Shown: positions 1 to 8,256, counted from the stretch's first letter. The stretch is DNA of 13,660 bases from Pseudomonadota bacterium (GCA_021804345.1 JAJZHV010000006.1:1-13660); one strand, 5' to 3'. Translations and numbers: made by a program. Notes: generated by a model not told the origin, from the sequence alone.

Positions 1-738
1 CAAATCGTTGAGCTCGGAGTAGTCCTCGGGGCTGTCATTGAGTTTGATGTTGTATTCGAACTTGCCGATTTTCTGGGTACCAGCCGGAATGATCAGATTC
101 TGGGCTGCCAGGGCATTGCTCACGTCATTGGGAGAAACACCCTTGGACTGCAGGGCCTGGGGGTCCAGATCGATCTGTATCTGACGTACTTTGCCCCCGT
201 AGGGCGAGGGAATGGCCGTGCCCTCCACAGTCGCCAATTGCGGCCGTATGAAATTCTGTCCCAGGTCAAACAATTTATCCTCGGTCAGGCTTCTGCTGGA
301 CAAGGCCAACTGCAGAATGGGCACTGTAGCGGCGTTATAATTCAGAATGAGTGGCGGGGTGATGCCGGGCGGCAACTGCTTGAGAATGGTTTGAGAAATA
401 GACGTGACCTGGGCCGTGGCGGTTCGAATATCGACCGAGGGCTGGAAAAAAATCTTGACGATGCCATATCCCGGCAAGGATTGGGATTCGATATGTTCGA
501 TGTCGTTGACGGTGGAACTAAGGTAGCGCTCGTAAGCATAGACCACGCGTCCAGCCATGGCCTCGGGCTGCATCCCGGTGTAGGACCAGACTGCGCTAAT
601 AACCGGAATCCGGATATCCGGAAAGATGTCCACAGGCGTGCGCAGGATGGAAAGAATCCCGAACATCAAAATCAACAGGGCAAAAACGATGAACGTTAGC
701 GGACGGCTCAAAGCCAGCCGGACAATCCCTGACATCAT
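1..738 (-). CDS. RND-family efflux permease, N-terminal part (cut by window edge)
   Basis: Reading leftward from an ATG at 738, the frame is open to base 1, giving 246 residues of a protein that would normally exceed 1000. The start MMSGIVRLALSRP followed by a hydrophobic helix (about residues 14-32) and then TPVDIFPDIRIPVI is the typical first membrane segment and entry to the porter domain of inner-membrane RND pumps of the AcrB/HAE1 superfamily. Such pumps use the proton gradient to export drugs, metals or other compounds with a periplasmic adaptor and an outer-membrane channel. Residues 33-246 are periplasmic porter domain. A GAGG-type ribosome site lies at 748-752, nine bases before the start; a second ATG directly follows the first. 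It lies on the same strand as trpC but 139 bases away, so it is probably a separate unit. The substrate class cannot be decided because the central membrane motifs lie outside the window. Confidence 0.9.
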   Translation of the reverse strand, partial: MMSGIVRLALSRPLTFIVFALLILMFGILSILRTPVDIFPDIRIPVISAVWSYTGMQPEAMAGRVVYAYERYLSSTVNDIEHIESQSLPGYGIVKIFFQPSVDIRTATAQVTSISQTILKQLPPGITPPLILNYNAATVPILQLALSSRSLTEDKLFDLGQNFIRPQLATVEGTAIPSPYGGKVRQIQIDLDPQALQSKGVSPNDVSNALAAQNLIIPAGTQKIGKFEYNIKLNDSPEDYSELNDL

Positions 739-877
739 GAAGGTATACCTCTTTTCATCACTGGCGTAGATCTGATCGAGTCAGAGCGCGCATTTTCCAT
801 GGTTCTGACGCAACAGGTTGTAACTAATTGTAGTGTGCGACGCAGCAATCCGGCATCCAACTCCGTCTGACCTGCTC

Positions 878-1672
878 TCAAGAGGAAGCAAACAATCGGG
901 CCAAGGCTTCCCCGGGATCCGGTTGGCGCATGAAGGCTTCCCCCACCAAAAAGGCATGAACTCCGGCTTGCCGCAAGCGTTTAACATCCTCTGCCGAGGC
1001 AATACCGCTTTCCGTAACCAGAATCCGATCGGAAGGCACCTGAAAGCGCAAGGCCAGCGTCACTTCCAAACTGGTTTCGAAACTACGCAGATTACGGTTG
1101 TTGATGCCGATCAGGGGGGTTTGCAGACGTAGGGCCTGTTCCAATTCCTGAGCATCGTGCACCTCCACCAGCACGGCCAGCCCCAGGGCCGTAGCCAATT
1201 GCTCCAACTCCCGCAGCAACACCGCATCCAGTGCCGCCACGATCAGCAGGATGGCGTCTGCCCCCAAGGCTCGCGCCTGTACCACCTGATAGGGATCCAC
1301 CACAAAATCCTTGCGCAGCACAGGCAACCCGCAAGCTGCGCGGGCCTGTTGCAAATCCAGATCGGACCCCTGAAAGTACTGGCGATCTGTCAACACCGAC
1401 AGGCAGGCCGCACCTTGGCGGGCATACTGGTCGGCAATCCGGGCCGGATGAAAGTCGGTGCGTAGCACCCCCTTGCTGGGGCTGGCCTGCTTGATTTCGG
1501 CGATGACCGCCGGCAGTCCTTGCTGCAGGCGCGCACGCAATCCCTGAACGAACGGACGCACGGGATCGGCCACTTTGGCCAGACACTCCATTTGAGACCA
1601 GGACTGCTGCGTCTGCGCCAAGGCCACTTCTGCGCGCTTGGTGGACAGGATTTTCTGTAGAATGTCGTTCAT
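878..1672 (-). CDS. trpC: Indole-3-glycerol phosphate synthase
   Basis: This 264-residue cytoplasmic TIM-barrel enzyme closes the indole ring, converting CdRP to indole-3-glycerol phosphate with loss of CO2 and water, in tryptophan synthesis. The family motifs are in order: [10 protein letters not shown] (residues 59-68, with Lys61), VLRKDF (118-123, catalytic Lys121), LVEVHD with Glu170, IGINNRNL (188-195), LVTESGIAS with Glu221, and the phosphate-binding FLVGEAFM near the C terminus. The length is normal for a monofunctional TrpC, with no fused TrpF domain. Its ATG overlaps the trpD stop by four bases (ATGA at 1669-1672), which implies translational coupling. It is the last gene of the OsmC-trpD-trpC group. 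No convincing terminator is visible in the 139 bases after its stop. Confidence 0.97.
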   Translation of the reverse strand: MNDILQKILSTKRAEVALAQTQQSWSQMECLAKVADPVRPFVQGLRARLQQGLPAVIAEIKQASPSKGVLRTDFHPARIADQYARQGAACLSVLTDRQYFQGSDLDLQQARAACGLPVLRKDFVVDPYQVVQARALGADAILLIVAALDAVLLRELEQLATALGLAVLVEVHDAQELEQALRLQTPLIGINNRNLRSFETSLEVTLALRFQVPSDRILVTESGIASAEDVKRLRQAGVHAFLVGEAFMRQPDPGEALARLFASS

Positions 1673-2688
1673 GCATGCTCCCAGGCAATCAGTGCCTCCA
1701 GACGTTGCCGCGCTTTTCCAGAGGCCAGGGTGTCGCAGGCCAGATCCATTCCCTCGGGAATATGTCGGGCCAAACCAGCCACATAGAGCGCCGCCCCGGC
1801 ATTGAGCACCACAATATCCCGCGCCGCGCCCGCCTGATTGTCCAGCACCCGTTCCAGTAGCAGGCGGGACTCCTGTACACTTTTCACCAGCAATTCATTG
1901 AGTGCCCGGGGCTCCATCCCCAACTCTGCCGGTTCCAGCAGGTATTCCCTGATCACACCGTCCTTGAGCTCAGCCACATGGGTGGGGCCTGACAAGGTGA
2001 TTTCATCCAGGCCATCACTGCCATGGACCACCAGCGCATGACGGCTGCCCAGTTGTTGTAGTACCCCAGCCAACGTGCGGGTCAGGTGTGGGCTGAAAAC
2101 GCCCAGTAACTGATTGGGTGCGGCCGCGGGATTGGTGAGCGGACCCAACAGGTTGAAGAGGGTCCGAATTCCCAGTTCGCGGCGCACGGCCACCGTGTGA
2201 CGCATGGCCGTATGGTGGTTTGGGGCAAACATGAACCCCAATCCAAACCGGCGCAAAGCCTCTTCGATGCGTGCCAGCGGTTGCTCCGTGACGGCAATGC
2301 CCAAGGACTCCAGCACATCGGCACTACCACTTGTGGACGAAACCGAACGTCCCCCATGTTTGGCCACATGGGCGCCAGCTGCTGCAGCCACAAAGGCCGC
2401 CGTCGTGGAGATGTTGAAGGTATGCAGACCATCGCCCCCGGTTCCACAGGTATCCACCACATGCTCTAGCCCGGTGGTATCCACCCGCACCGAGAGCTCA
2501 CGCATGACCTCGGCGGCTGCGGCCAGTTCTATCACGGTTTCACCCTTGGCGCGCAAGGCCGTCACAATCCCCGCAGTCTGAATGGGCGTGGTGACCCCAG
2601 TCATGATGCTATGCATGAGCGACAGCATTTGCTCCCGCGACAGATCGTTGCGCGCTAGTAGCGCATTCAGGGCGTCCCGTGGGGTCAC
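1669..2688 (-). CDS. trpD: Anthranilate phosphoribosyltransferase
   Basis: This 339-residue enzyme joins anthranilate to PRPP, the second step of tryptophan synthesis. Visible motifs are the PRPP-binding CGTGGDG (81-87), NIST (92-95), KHGGRSVSS (from 110) and [10 protein letters not shown] (121-130), then the metal-binding region around DGLDEITL. The length is normal and there is no fused glutaminase (TrpG) domain. The start is GTG at 2688, because this codon overlaps the stop of the upstream OsmC-type gene as GTGA and the protein then begins at the usual family N terminus. The 3' end overlaps trpC by four bases. No trpE or trpG lies alongside in this window, so anthranilate synthase must be encoded elsewhere. 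Confidence 0.97.
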   Translation of the reverse strand: MTPRDALNALLARNDLSREQMLSLMHSIMTGVTTPIQTAGIVTALRAKGETVIELAAAAEVMRELSVRVDTTGLEHVVDTCGTGGDGLHTFNISTTAAFVAAAAGAHVAKHGGRSVSSTSGSADVLESLGIAVTEQPLARIEEALRRFGLGFMFAPNHHTAMRHTVAVRRELGIRTLFNLLGPLTNPAAAPNQLLGVFSPHLTRTLAGVLQQLGSRHALVVHGSDGLDEITLSGPTHVAELKDGVIREYLLEPAELGMEPRALNELLVKSVQESRLLLERVLDNQAGAARDIVVLNAGAALYVAGLARHIPEGMDLACDTLASGKARQRLEALIAWEHA

Positions 2689-3107
2689 GCCCCCACCTCA
2701 CGAATTTCAAAATCATGGGTCAGTTGGGCTGTTTTGGAGAGCATGATGCTGGCAGAGCAATATTTTTCTGAGGACAGTTTGATCGCGCGTTCTACCAACT
2801 CCGGTTTGAGATGATGCCCCGTGACCACATAGTGAAAGTGAATCCGGGTAAACACCTTGGGATCTGTTTCAGCACGCTGCGCCTCCAGTTCCACCACGCA
2901 ATCCGCAATCTCTGCACGGGCCCGCTGCAGGATGAGCACCACGTCAAAAGCGGTACAGCCGCCAGCCCCCATGAGTAACGCCTCCATGGGACGTACCCCC
3001 AGGTTCCGCCCCCCGGCTTCAGGAGCCCCATCCATCAAAAACGTATGCCCACTCCCGCTTTCCGCCAAAAAACTCATGCCCTCTACCCATTTCACCCGTG
3101 CTTTCAT
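2685..3107 (-). CDS. OsmC/Ohr-superfamily protein, YhfA-like
   Basis: The 140-residue product begins MKARVKWVEGMSFLAESGSG and closely resembles my memory of E. coli YhfA along its length, including MEALLMGAGGC and SEKYCSAS. Two conserved cysteines, Cys51 (GAGGCTAFDVV) and Cys117 (EKYCSAS), are spaced as the redox pair of the OsmC fold, which in Ohr and OsmC reduces organic peroxides. YhfA-type members are poorly characterised, so peroxidase activity is possible but not shown; the extra Cys70 is not part of the pair. A strong GGAGGG ribosome site precedes the ATG. The stop overlaps the GTG of trpD by four bases, so this gene probably leads the trpDC operon and its translation feeds that of trpD. 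Why an OsmC-type protein is tied to tryptophan synthesis is unclear. Confidence 0.9.
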   Translation of the reverse strand: MKARVKWVEGMSFLAESGSGHTFLMDGAPEAGGRNLGVRPMEALLMGAGGCTAFDVVLILQRARAEIADCVVELEAQRAETDPKVFTRIHFHYVVTGHHLKPELVERAIKLSSEKYCSASIMLSKTAQLTHDFEIREVGA

Positions 3108-3148
3108 GGCTTCCCTCCAACCTTCGTCGATCGATCAAAATCACCCCC

Positions 3149-3162
3149 GGCAAGCGCTTGCC
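3149..3162. repeat. 14-bp perfect palindrome, candidate operator
   Basis: The sequence GGCAAGCGCTTGCC is a perfect inverted repeat without a spacer. It lies in the control region between the leftward OsmC-trpDC operon and the rightward rplM-rpsI operon, 42 bases upstream of the OsmC-type ATG. If the leftward promoter at 3182-3211 is right, the palindrome lies a little downstream of its start site, where a bound repressor would block transcription. It could equally be a short RNA hairpin in the 5' leader; no T-run follows on either strand, so it is not a standard terminator. The regulator is unknown. Confidence 0.45.
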
Positions 3163-3181
3163 CACCGGTTCACAACCTGTC

Positions 3182-3211
3182 AAGATACAAGATTACGGGG
3201 GCTGCAGACAA
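3182..3211 (-). promoter_or_regulatory. Candidate sigma70 promoter for OsmC-trpD-trpC
   Basis: On the minus strand TTGTCT (3211-3206) and TATCTT (3187-3182) are separated by 18 bases. This is a reasonable but imperfect sigma70 pair placed about 75 bases before the OsmC-type start. A better -35 hexamer, TTGACA, lies at 3183-3178 on the same strand but has no acceptable -10 at the right distance. The call is tentative. Confidence 0.35.
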
Positions 3212-3277
3212 CCATGGCTTACCCACTCCCCCCACCAGAACCCCATCACCTTCCCCCTACCGTAACGCAGAATCCCA

Positions 3278-3307
3278 TTGACAAGGTTGTAAGAAAGAAA
3301 ATATAAT
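3278..3307 (+). promoter_or_regulatory. Consensus sigma70 promoter of rplM-rpsI
   Basis: TTGACA at 3278-3283 and TATAAT at 3302-3307 both match the sigma70 consensus exactly, with an 18-base spacer. The predicted start point near 3314 leaves a leader of roughly 28 bases before the rplM ATG at 3342. A strong promoter is expected for ribosomal protein genes. The leader is too short for an obvious L13-binding structure. Confidence 0.85.
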
Positions 3308-3341
3308 TGTTGGCTCATTTCACTAAAGACCCCATGCTGTC

Positions 3342-3770
3342 ATGAAAACCTTTTCCGCCAAGGCGCACGAAGTACAACGCGACTGGTTTGTGGTAGATGC
3401 CACGGATCGCGTGCTCGGACGCCTCGCCAGCCAGATCGCTTTGCGTCTGCGCGGCAAACATAAAGCCATTTTCACACCGCACGTGGACACCGGCGATTTT
3501 ATCGTCGTGGTCAATGCGGAAAAAATCCGGGTGACGGGTAACAAGGGCGAAGACAAGAAATACTACCGCCACACGGGCTATCCTGGCGGTATTTATGAAA
3601 CCAATTTTAACAAAATGCGTGCCCGGCATCCGGCCCGTGTTCTGGAAAAGGCTGTCAAGGGCATGCTCCCCAAGGGTCCCTTGGGATATGCCATGATCAA
3701 GAAAATGAAAGTCTATGCAGGCGCCGAACATCCCCATGCGGCCCAGCAACCCAAGACTCTGGATATTTGA
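3342..3770 (+). CDS. rplM: 50S ribosomal protein L13
   Basis: The 142-residue product has the same length as E. coli L13. It carries the family signatures [17 protein letters not shown] near the N terminus, [12 protein letters not shown] in the middle and [10 protein letters not shown] near residue 108. L13 is an early-assembling 23S rRNA-binding protein of the large subunit. The start at 3342 gives the standard N terminus (MKTFSAK). The stop TGA at 3768-3770 overlaps the GAGG ribosome site of rpsI, so the two genes form the usual rplM-rpsI pair, driven by the consensus promoter just upstream. Confidence 0.98.
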   Translation: MKTFSAKAHEVQRDWFVVDATDRVLGRLASQIALRLRGKHKAIFTPHVDTGDFIVVVNAEKIRVTGNKGEDKKYYRHTGYPGGIYETNFNKMRARHPARVLEKAVKGMLPKGPLGYAMIKKMKVYAGAEHPHAAQQPKTLDI

Positions 3771-3777
3771 GGCTCCT

Positions 3778-4170
3778 ATGATCGGTGATTATTACTACGG
3801 TACGGGACGACGCAAAAGCGCTGTCGCTCGCGTGTTTCTGAAAGCTGGCTCGGGTCAGATCGAAGTTAACGGTAAGCCTCTGGACCAATACTTTTCCCGC
3901 GAGACCGGTCGCATGGTGGTGCGCCAACCCTTGGCACTCACGAATCACCTCACCGGGTTCGATGTTCGTGTCAATGTCTTTGGTGGCGGCGAGTCAGGTC
4001 AAGCTGGGGCTGTACGTCATGGCATCACCCGGGCGTTGATCGACTTCAACCCCGAACTCAAGTCGGCCCTCAAGCAGGCTGGTTTGGTCACCCGCGATGC
4101 CCGCGAGGTAGAGCGCAAAAAAGTTGGTCTGCACAAGGCGCGTCGGCGCAAACAGTTCAGCAAGCGTTAA
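3778..4170 (+). CDS. rpsI: 30S ribosomal protein S9
   Basis: This is a 130-residue S9, the usual bacterial length. It opens with [17 protein letters not shown] and ends in the basic tail [12 protein letters not shown], whose final residues reach the P-site tRNA in the 30S subunit. The ATG at 3778 is chosen over an in-frame upstream start inside rplM because it follows GAGG (3769-3772) by five bases and gives the family N terminus. It lies seven bases after rplM and is followed within about 10 bases by an intrinsic terminator that ends the operon. Confidence 0.98.
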   Translation: MIGDYYYGTGRRKSAVARVFLKAGSGQIEVNGKPLDQYFSRETGRMVVRQPLALTNHLTGFDVRVNVFGGGESGQAGAVRHGITRALIDFNPELKSALKQAGLVTRDAREVERKKVGLHKARRRKQFSKR

Positions 4171-4181
4171 GCAGTCTGATC

Positions 4182-4207
4182 AAAGCCGGCGCGATGCCGG
4201 TTTTTTT
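4182..4207 (+). terminator. Rho-independent terminator after rpsI
   Basis: CCGGC (4186-4190) pairs with GCCGG (4196-4200) around the 5-base loop GCGAT. The stem is extended by a G-T pair and A-T pairs from 4182-4185 into a run of seven T at 4201-4207. This is a textbook hairpin plus T-run 11 bases beyond the rpsI stop, so the rplM-rpsI transcript should end here and argC probably has its own transcription. Confidence 0.9.
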
Positions 4208-4257
4208 ATGGGGCAATCCCTACTTTTGGCAAGGCCCGTCATCAGGAGCAATACACC

Positions 4258-5295
4258 ATGATCAATATCGGCATTGTGGGTGGCACCGGTTATACAGGCG
4301 TCGAACTGCTCAGAATTCTGGCGCAGCATCCTCAGGTGTCCTTGCGCGCCATCACCTCGCGCAAAGACGCAGGGCAATCCGTGGCAGCCTTGTTTCCTAG
4401 CTTGCGCCAGCACGTCACGCTGGACTTTGTCGACCCGGCCCAAGCCCAACTGGATCGTTGTGATCTGGTATTTTTTGCAACGCCCAATGGCATTGCCATG
4501 AATCAGGCCCGCGAGTTGCTAGCTGCCGGCGTGCGCGTCATCGACCTAGCGGCCGATTTCCGGATCAAGGATGTGGCGCTTTGGGAACAATGGTATGGGA
4601 TGTCTCATGCTTGCCCAGAACTTGTGGCGCAGGCGGTTTATGGGTTACCTGAACGTAACCGGGAGGCGATTCGTCAGGCGCGGCTGGTCGCCAACCCGGG
4701 TTGTTACCCGACTGCCGTACAGTTGGGCTTCTTGCCCCTGCTCGAAGCGGGCCTGGTGGATTCCCAACACCTCATTGCGGACGCCAAATCGGGAGTATCC
4801 GGCGCCGGTCGCAAAGCAGAGATTTCCATGCTACTCGCCGAGGCTGGAGACAACTTCAAAGCCTACGGGGTCTCTGGCCATCGGCACCACCCCGAAATCT
4901 CCCAGGAACTTTCCCAGGTCGCCGGCCAAACAGTCAATCTGCTATTTACCCCCCATCTGGTGCCCATGATTCGCGGGATCCATGCCACGCTGTACGCCCG
5001 GCTAACACAGCCAGAGGGGGCCCTGGACCTGCAGTCCCTGTATGAACAGCGCTACGCGCATGAACCCTTTGTGGATGTTATGCCCTCTGGCAGCCATCCC
5101 GAAACGCGTTCGGTACGTGCCTCCAACCTCTGCCGCATCGCCTTGCATCGACCCCGTCATGGGGATACCGTCGTCGTGCTGGCGGTTATCGACAACTTGG
5201 TCAAAGGTGCTGCCGGGCAGGCGGTCCAAAACATGAATCTCATGTTTGGCCTACCCGAAACGACTGGGCTGGAGCATATTCCCATTCTGCCCTGA
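4258..5295 (+). CDS. argC: N-acetyl-gamma-glutamyl-phosphate reductase
   Basis: The 345-residue enzyme reduces N-acetyl-glutamyl phosphate to the semialdehyde with NADPH, the third step of arginine synthesis. The nucleotide-binding loop GGTGYTG is at residues 8-14. The catalytic cysteine is Cys149 in NPGCYPTA, and the SGHRHHPEI segment (about 206-214) supplies the active-site histidine. It is the long form typical of proteobacteria. AGGAG at 4244-4248 lies nine bases before the ATG. It stands alone: no other arg genes are adjacent, and the terminator upstream separates it from rpsI. No arginine operator is obvious in the 50-base gap. Confidence 0.97.
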   Translation: MINIGIVGGTGYTGVELLRILAQHPQVSLRAITSRKDAGQSVAALFPSLRQHVTLDFVDPAQAQLDRCDLVFFATPNGIAMNQARELLAAGVRVIDLAADFRIKDVALWEQWYGMSHACPELVAQAVYGLPERNREAIRQARLVANPGCYPTAVQLGFLPLLEAGLVDSQHLIADAKSGVSGAGRKAEISMLLAEAGDNFKAYGVSGHRHHPEISQELSQVAGQTVNLLFTPHLVPMIRGIHATLYARLTQPEGALDLQSLYEQRYAHEPFVDVMPSGSHPETRSVRASNLCRIALHRPRHGDTVVVLAVIDNLVKGAAGQAVQNMNLMFGLPETTGLEHIPILP

Positions 5296-5473
5296 GCGGC
5301 TCCAAGCGAATGCGCGCAGGAACAGGACGAGGCAGGGTTTTGCTTGACGGGTGAGTGGCGATGCGGGCAAAAAAGTGTAGAATGAGTCTATGGCGTTGCG
5401 CGCGAATACCCCTTGTTCTTTTACCACTGTACCTAGCCGCAGCGAACCCCATTACTTTTGGAGCCCATGAATC

Positions 5474-5830
5474 ATGAACGCACCTGCCGAAACTCTCCTG
5501 CCAGACCCATTGCTTTTTAGCGATAGCGCGGCACAAAAAGTACACGACCTGATTGAAGAAGAGGGAAACCCCGAGCTAAAGCTGCGCGTGTTTGTTACCG
5601 GCGGCGGCTGCTCCGGCTTTCAATATGGGTTTACCTTTGAAGAATCGATCAATGAGGATGATACGGTCATGGTCAAAAATGGGGTCTCGCTGCTCATTGA
5701 CCCCATGAGCTACCAGTATCTGGTGGGCGCGGAAATCGACTACAAGGAAGATCTGGAGGGTGCGCAATTCATCATTCGCAACCCCAATGCCACCACCACC
5801 TGTGGCTGTGGTTCTTCCTTCTCTGCGTAA
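5474..5830 (+). CDS. erpA: A-type iron-sulfur carrier protein ErpA
   Basis: This 118-residue HesB/IscA-family protein receives Fe-S clusters and passes them to apoproteins; in E. coli ErpA is needed for maturation of the isoprenoid enzymes IspG and IspH. The three cluster-binding cysteines are present: Cys46 in [11 protein letters not shown], and Cys110 and Cys112 in [11 protein letters not shown] at the C terminus. The acidic segment around SINEDD and the N-terminal extension before [11 protein letters not shown] fit ErpA better than IscA or SufA. An out-of-frame ATG at 5467 lies just before the true start; the ATG at 5474 follows GGAG (5460-5463) by ten bases. It lies 178 bases from argC, with no isc or suf genes adjacent. 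Confidence 0.93.
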   Translation: MNAPAETLLPDPLLFSDSAAQKVHDLIEEEGNPELKLRVFVTGGGCSGFQYGFTFEESINEDDTVMVKNGVSLLIDPMSYQYLVGAEIDYKEDLEGAQFIIRNPNATTTCGCGSSFSA

Positions 5831-5852
5831 CTGGTAGGAAAAGGCCGCTACT

Positions 5853-5873
5853 GGTTTGCCGGTTTGGCAAATT
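5853..5873. repeat. Inverted repeat between convergent erpA and cbbY-like genes
   Basis: TTTGCC (5855-5860) pairs with GGCAAA (5866-5871) around a 5-base loop, extended by two G-T pairs. It sits 22 bases after the erpA stop and 30 bases beyond the stop of the convergent phosphatase gene. There is no good T-run, so a two-way terminator role is only plausible. Confidence 0.35.
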
Positions 5874-5902
5874 CCGGGTAAACGGCGGGCTGTACTAATC
5901 CT

Positions 5903-6676
5903 TCAGAGACGCTCCAGCCAAGCCAAGTCCACCAGCCCCTGATCGGGGAGTCTGGTGGGGTGCGCTGATCTGCTTTGTGCAGCCAACACCTGGCAGGGCG
6001 CCCCCGGCTCACCCAGATCAGACAAAACGGCCAATGCCCCCGTAAAATCCTGCGTGCGGGTATAGTCGTTGACGGTGACCAAGGTCTTCAACCCAGCGCC
6101 AAGCGCGGCCTTCAGGCCATTTTCCGAGTCCTCCACCGCCAGACAGTCCCGAGCTGCCAGACCCAGACGATCCAACGCCCAGAGATAAATATCTGGGGCC
6201 GGTTTTTTTGCGGGCACGATATCCCCTGCCGCCATCACCTGAAACCAGCTCGGTGCAGAGGGGCCCAGGGTTTGTTCCAGCAATGTGGTGACGTTTTCTA
6301 GGGTTGTGGTCGTGGCAACGGCCAACAAGACTCCCTGCGCACGCGCTTCCAATAACACCCTTTTGATTCCCGGGCGCAAGGGAATTCCGCCTTGCTGCAA
6401 GCGCTGCAGATAGAAACGGGTTTTGGCCTGATGCAGTTGCAACACGAGGGCTTCAAAGTCTGGTTGTAGCAAGGCTTTGGGCTGGTAGTGCTGGGCATAG
6501 AAATGCATCCGCTCCTTGCCTCCGGTCACTTGTAGCAACTCGCCGTAGAGCTCAACATCCCACTCCCAATCCAAGCCCCTTTCCCGGAAGGCCTGATTAA
6601 AAGCCGGACGGTGACCATCCCGCTCCGTATCGGCCAAGGTTCCATCCACGTCAAATAAAAGGGCTTTCCAACGCAT
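5903..6676 (-). CDS. HAD-superfamily phosphatase, CbbY-like
   Basis: The 257-residue protein has all four HAD motifs. Motif I is FDVDGTLAD with nucleophile Asp9 and Asp11, motif II lies in AVATTTTLE (about Thr122), motif III is KKPAPDIY (Lys158), and motif IV is VEDSENGLKA (Glu182, Asp183). The cap domain begins TERDGHRPAFNQAF, the segment I associate with CbbY. CbbY dephosphorylates xylulose-1,5-bisphosphate, a misfire product that inhibits Rubisco, so the assignment implies a Calvin cycle in this organism. No Rubisco genes are nearby, and a related sugar-phosphate phosphatase (phosphoglycolate or beta-phosphoglucomutase type) is the alternative. It is the last gene of the leftward aspS group, 56 bases after the TPR/ATP-grasp gene, with a GAGGG-like ribosome site about 10 bases before the ATG. 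Confidence 0.8.
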   Translation of the reverse strand: MRWKALLFDVDGTLADTERDGHRPAFNQAFRERGLDWEWDVELYGELLQVTGGKERMHFYAQHYQPKALLQPDFEALVLQLHQAKTRFYLQRLQQGGIPLRPGIKRVLLEARAQGVLLAVATTTTLENVTTLLEQTLGPSAPSWFQVMAAGDIVPAKKPAPDIYLWALDRLGLAARDCLAVEDSENGLKAALGAGLKTLVTVNDYTRTQDFTGALAVLSDLGEPGAPCQVLAAQSRSAHPTRLPDQGLVDLAWLERL

Positions 6677-6732
6677 GATTTCACGACCCTCACATCAAGA
6701 AAATTCAGTGGCCCGCTACAACCGGCAGGCTC

Positions 6733-8244
6733 TCATCCAGCCTCAATCCGGGCCCGACGCGCAAACAATGTGCGTGTGGCCTCGATGGCCCGTTGCACAG
6801 CCGGGCGACGGTAATCCCATTGGGGATCGTCTGTGGGAGGGTGTAGCACCATCGTGGCATTGGCCTCGAACAAGAGGACCTCGGCTTGGTCATTCACCCC
6901 AAAATCGATACCAAAATAATCCAAACCGATGCGTGTTGCCAAAGTCTGCAAAGCTTGCATCACTCGGGAGCCCAGATATTCTTCAGGGTTTTGTAAAAAA
7001 CGGGACTCTTCTGCACGGGCCGCCACATCCTGCTGCAAATCGGCGCTGAAATAGTGTACTTTCCATTGAGAGGCCACAGCCAGATGAATGGGATAAAGCA
7101 CGCCGTCGATACACATCATACGAAACTTGCGAAAGCGCCCGGCCGAGTCCCGCGTTTCTAGATATTCCAGCGCCAGCCAGCGTGAGCCAGGAAGTTGCGC
7201 CAGAATGTCCGGCAATTGGGCCACTTGCGAGACCCGCTCAAAAAATTGACCCCCGTGATAACCCACCGAGCGGATCAGCAACGGAAAATCGAGAGCCTGT
7301 GCTTGCAGCGACCGTAAGGACGCGGACCAATCACTGTGGGATTCAAGCCAAGCCATACGCGGCACGCGCACGCCAGCAAGGGATGCCAACTGCTGTCCCA
7401 AGGTAAAGCGCCCCGTGCGCAACACCAGTTCGGGCACATTGATCCACGGATTGGAGCGGGGCAAAAGCGCAGCCTTCTCCAAAACATTCCGGCAACGGTC
7501 TGCATCCCCAATGGCGTTGAAGCACAGATCATGGGGGGGTAAGGGAAGGCGCTCATCCCAGTATTCCAGGGCGATACTGGTGCAATCAAAACGGCGGTGA
7601 TCAATCAAAAATCGCCAAGGAATGTTGCCCTCCTGCGCGCTACCCAAAATCAACAGGCGCGATCGTGGACCGGGACCTTGTCCTGGCCAGACTTGCAGCG
7701 GTGCCGGAGAAAACCCCCGCTCGCGATGGTATGCCGCCAGGGTTTCGTCGCCCCGACGCGAGGCGCAGGCGGCAAGGCCCTGATGGGCCGCCGGCAAGTC
7801 CGGGTCCTGCTGCAACAGTTGCTGAAATTGCTCCTGTGCCAGAACCACCTCGTTTTTATGCAACAGCACTTGAGCCAGGTTAAGACGCACCCCACCATGC
7901 GTGGGATGATAGGTTGTGGCTGCTGTAAAGGCCGTTTGGGCCGCAGAAAGGTGCCCACTATCAAACAGCACAGTTCCCAGATTGTTCCAGGCCCCCAGAT
8001 GCGTTGGGTCCTGCTGTAAAACCTGAAGATAGTGTTGCTGCGCCTCCAGCAAAGCCAAGGGCTCCCCCGTGGCACATAAGGCATTGGCCAGATTGAAGCG
8101 GATGGCGCTCAGTTGGGGGGCCAACGCCAGGGCCTCGCGATGCAGTGCTAGTGCCTGTGGCTGGGCACCCTGCGCTTCTGCCCGAAGGGCCTCATTCGCC
8201 AGCTCTACGGCTCGTTCCTGGGCTGATTTCGGGGTCTGGTTCAT
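6733..8244 (-). CDS. TPR-repeat protein with C-terminal ATP-grasp-like domain, function unknown
   Basis: This 503-residue protein has two parts. Residues about 8-175 hold roughly four tetratricopeptide repeats (for example HLGAWNNLGTVLFDSGHLSAA, about 82-102), a protein-interaction scaffold. A proline- and glycine-rich linker (181-194) leads to a region of about 300 residues whose end fits an ATP-grasp ligase. The hinge-like WLALEYLE lies near 356-363, then LDYFGIDFGV with Asp447, and VLLFEANATM with Glu460 and Asn462, the usual D/E/N magnesium ligands. A glycine-containing segment PLLIRSVGYHGG (321-332) is where the ATP-binding loop should be; it has Arg325 where many members have Lys. No signal peptide or membrane segment is visible, so it is probably cytoplasmic. 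It starts 12 bases after the aspS stop and is surely co-transcribed. The family joins a carboxylate to an amine or thiol, but the substrate is unknown to me. Confidence 0.8.
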   Translation of the reverse strand: MNQTPKSAQERAVELANEALRAEAQGAQPQALALHREALALAPQLSAIRFNLANALCATGEPLALLEAQQHYLQVLQQDPTHLGAWNNLGTVLFDSGHLSAAQTAFTAATTYHPTHGGVRLNLAQVLLHKNEVVLAQEQFQQLLQQDPDLPAAHQGLAACASRRGDETLAAYHRERGFSPAPLQVWPGQGPGPRSRLLILGSAQEGNIPWRFLIDHRRFDCTSIALEYWDERLPLPPHDLCFNAIGDADRCRNVLEKAALLPRSNPWINVPELVLRTGRFTLGQQLASLAGVRVPRMAWLESHSDWSASLRSLQAQALDFPLLIRSVGYHGGQFFERVSQVAQLPDILAQLPGSRWLALEYLETRDSAGRFRKFRMMCIDGVLYPIHLAVASQWKVHYFSADLQQDVAARAEESRFLQNPEEYLGSRVMQALQTLATRIGLDYFGIDFGVNDQAEVLLFEANATMVLHPPTDDPQWDYRRPAVQRAIEATRTLFARRARIEAG

Positions 8245-8256
8245 GGCCTTGAGGTG

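Noticed and set aside
3178..3183. Perfect minus-strand TTGACA as the -35 of the OsmC-trpDC promoter
   Set aside because: The hexamer at the expected -10 distance reads CAAGCG, inside the palindrome, and is not a -10 element.
3315..3749. Minus-strand open frame of 144 codons opposite rplM
   Set aside because: It is a mirror frame of a highly conserved ribosomal protein gene with no independent coding evidence.
5344..5383. Possible erpA promoter (TTGACG at 5344 and TAGAAT at 5378)
   Set aside because: The hexamers are 28 bases apart, too far for sigma70, and no better -35 lies at the right distance. A promoter for erpA is likely in this gap but cannot be placed.
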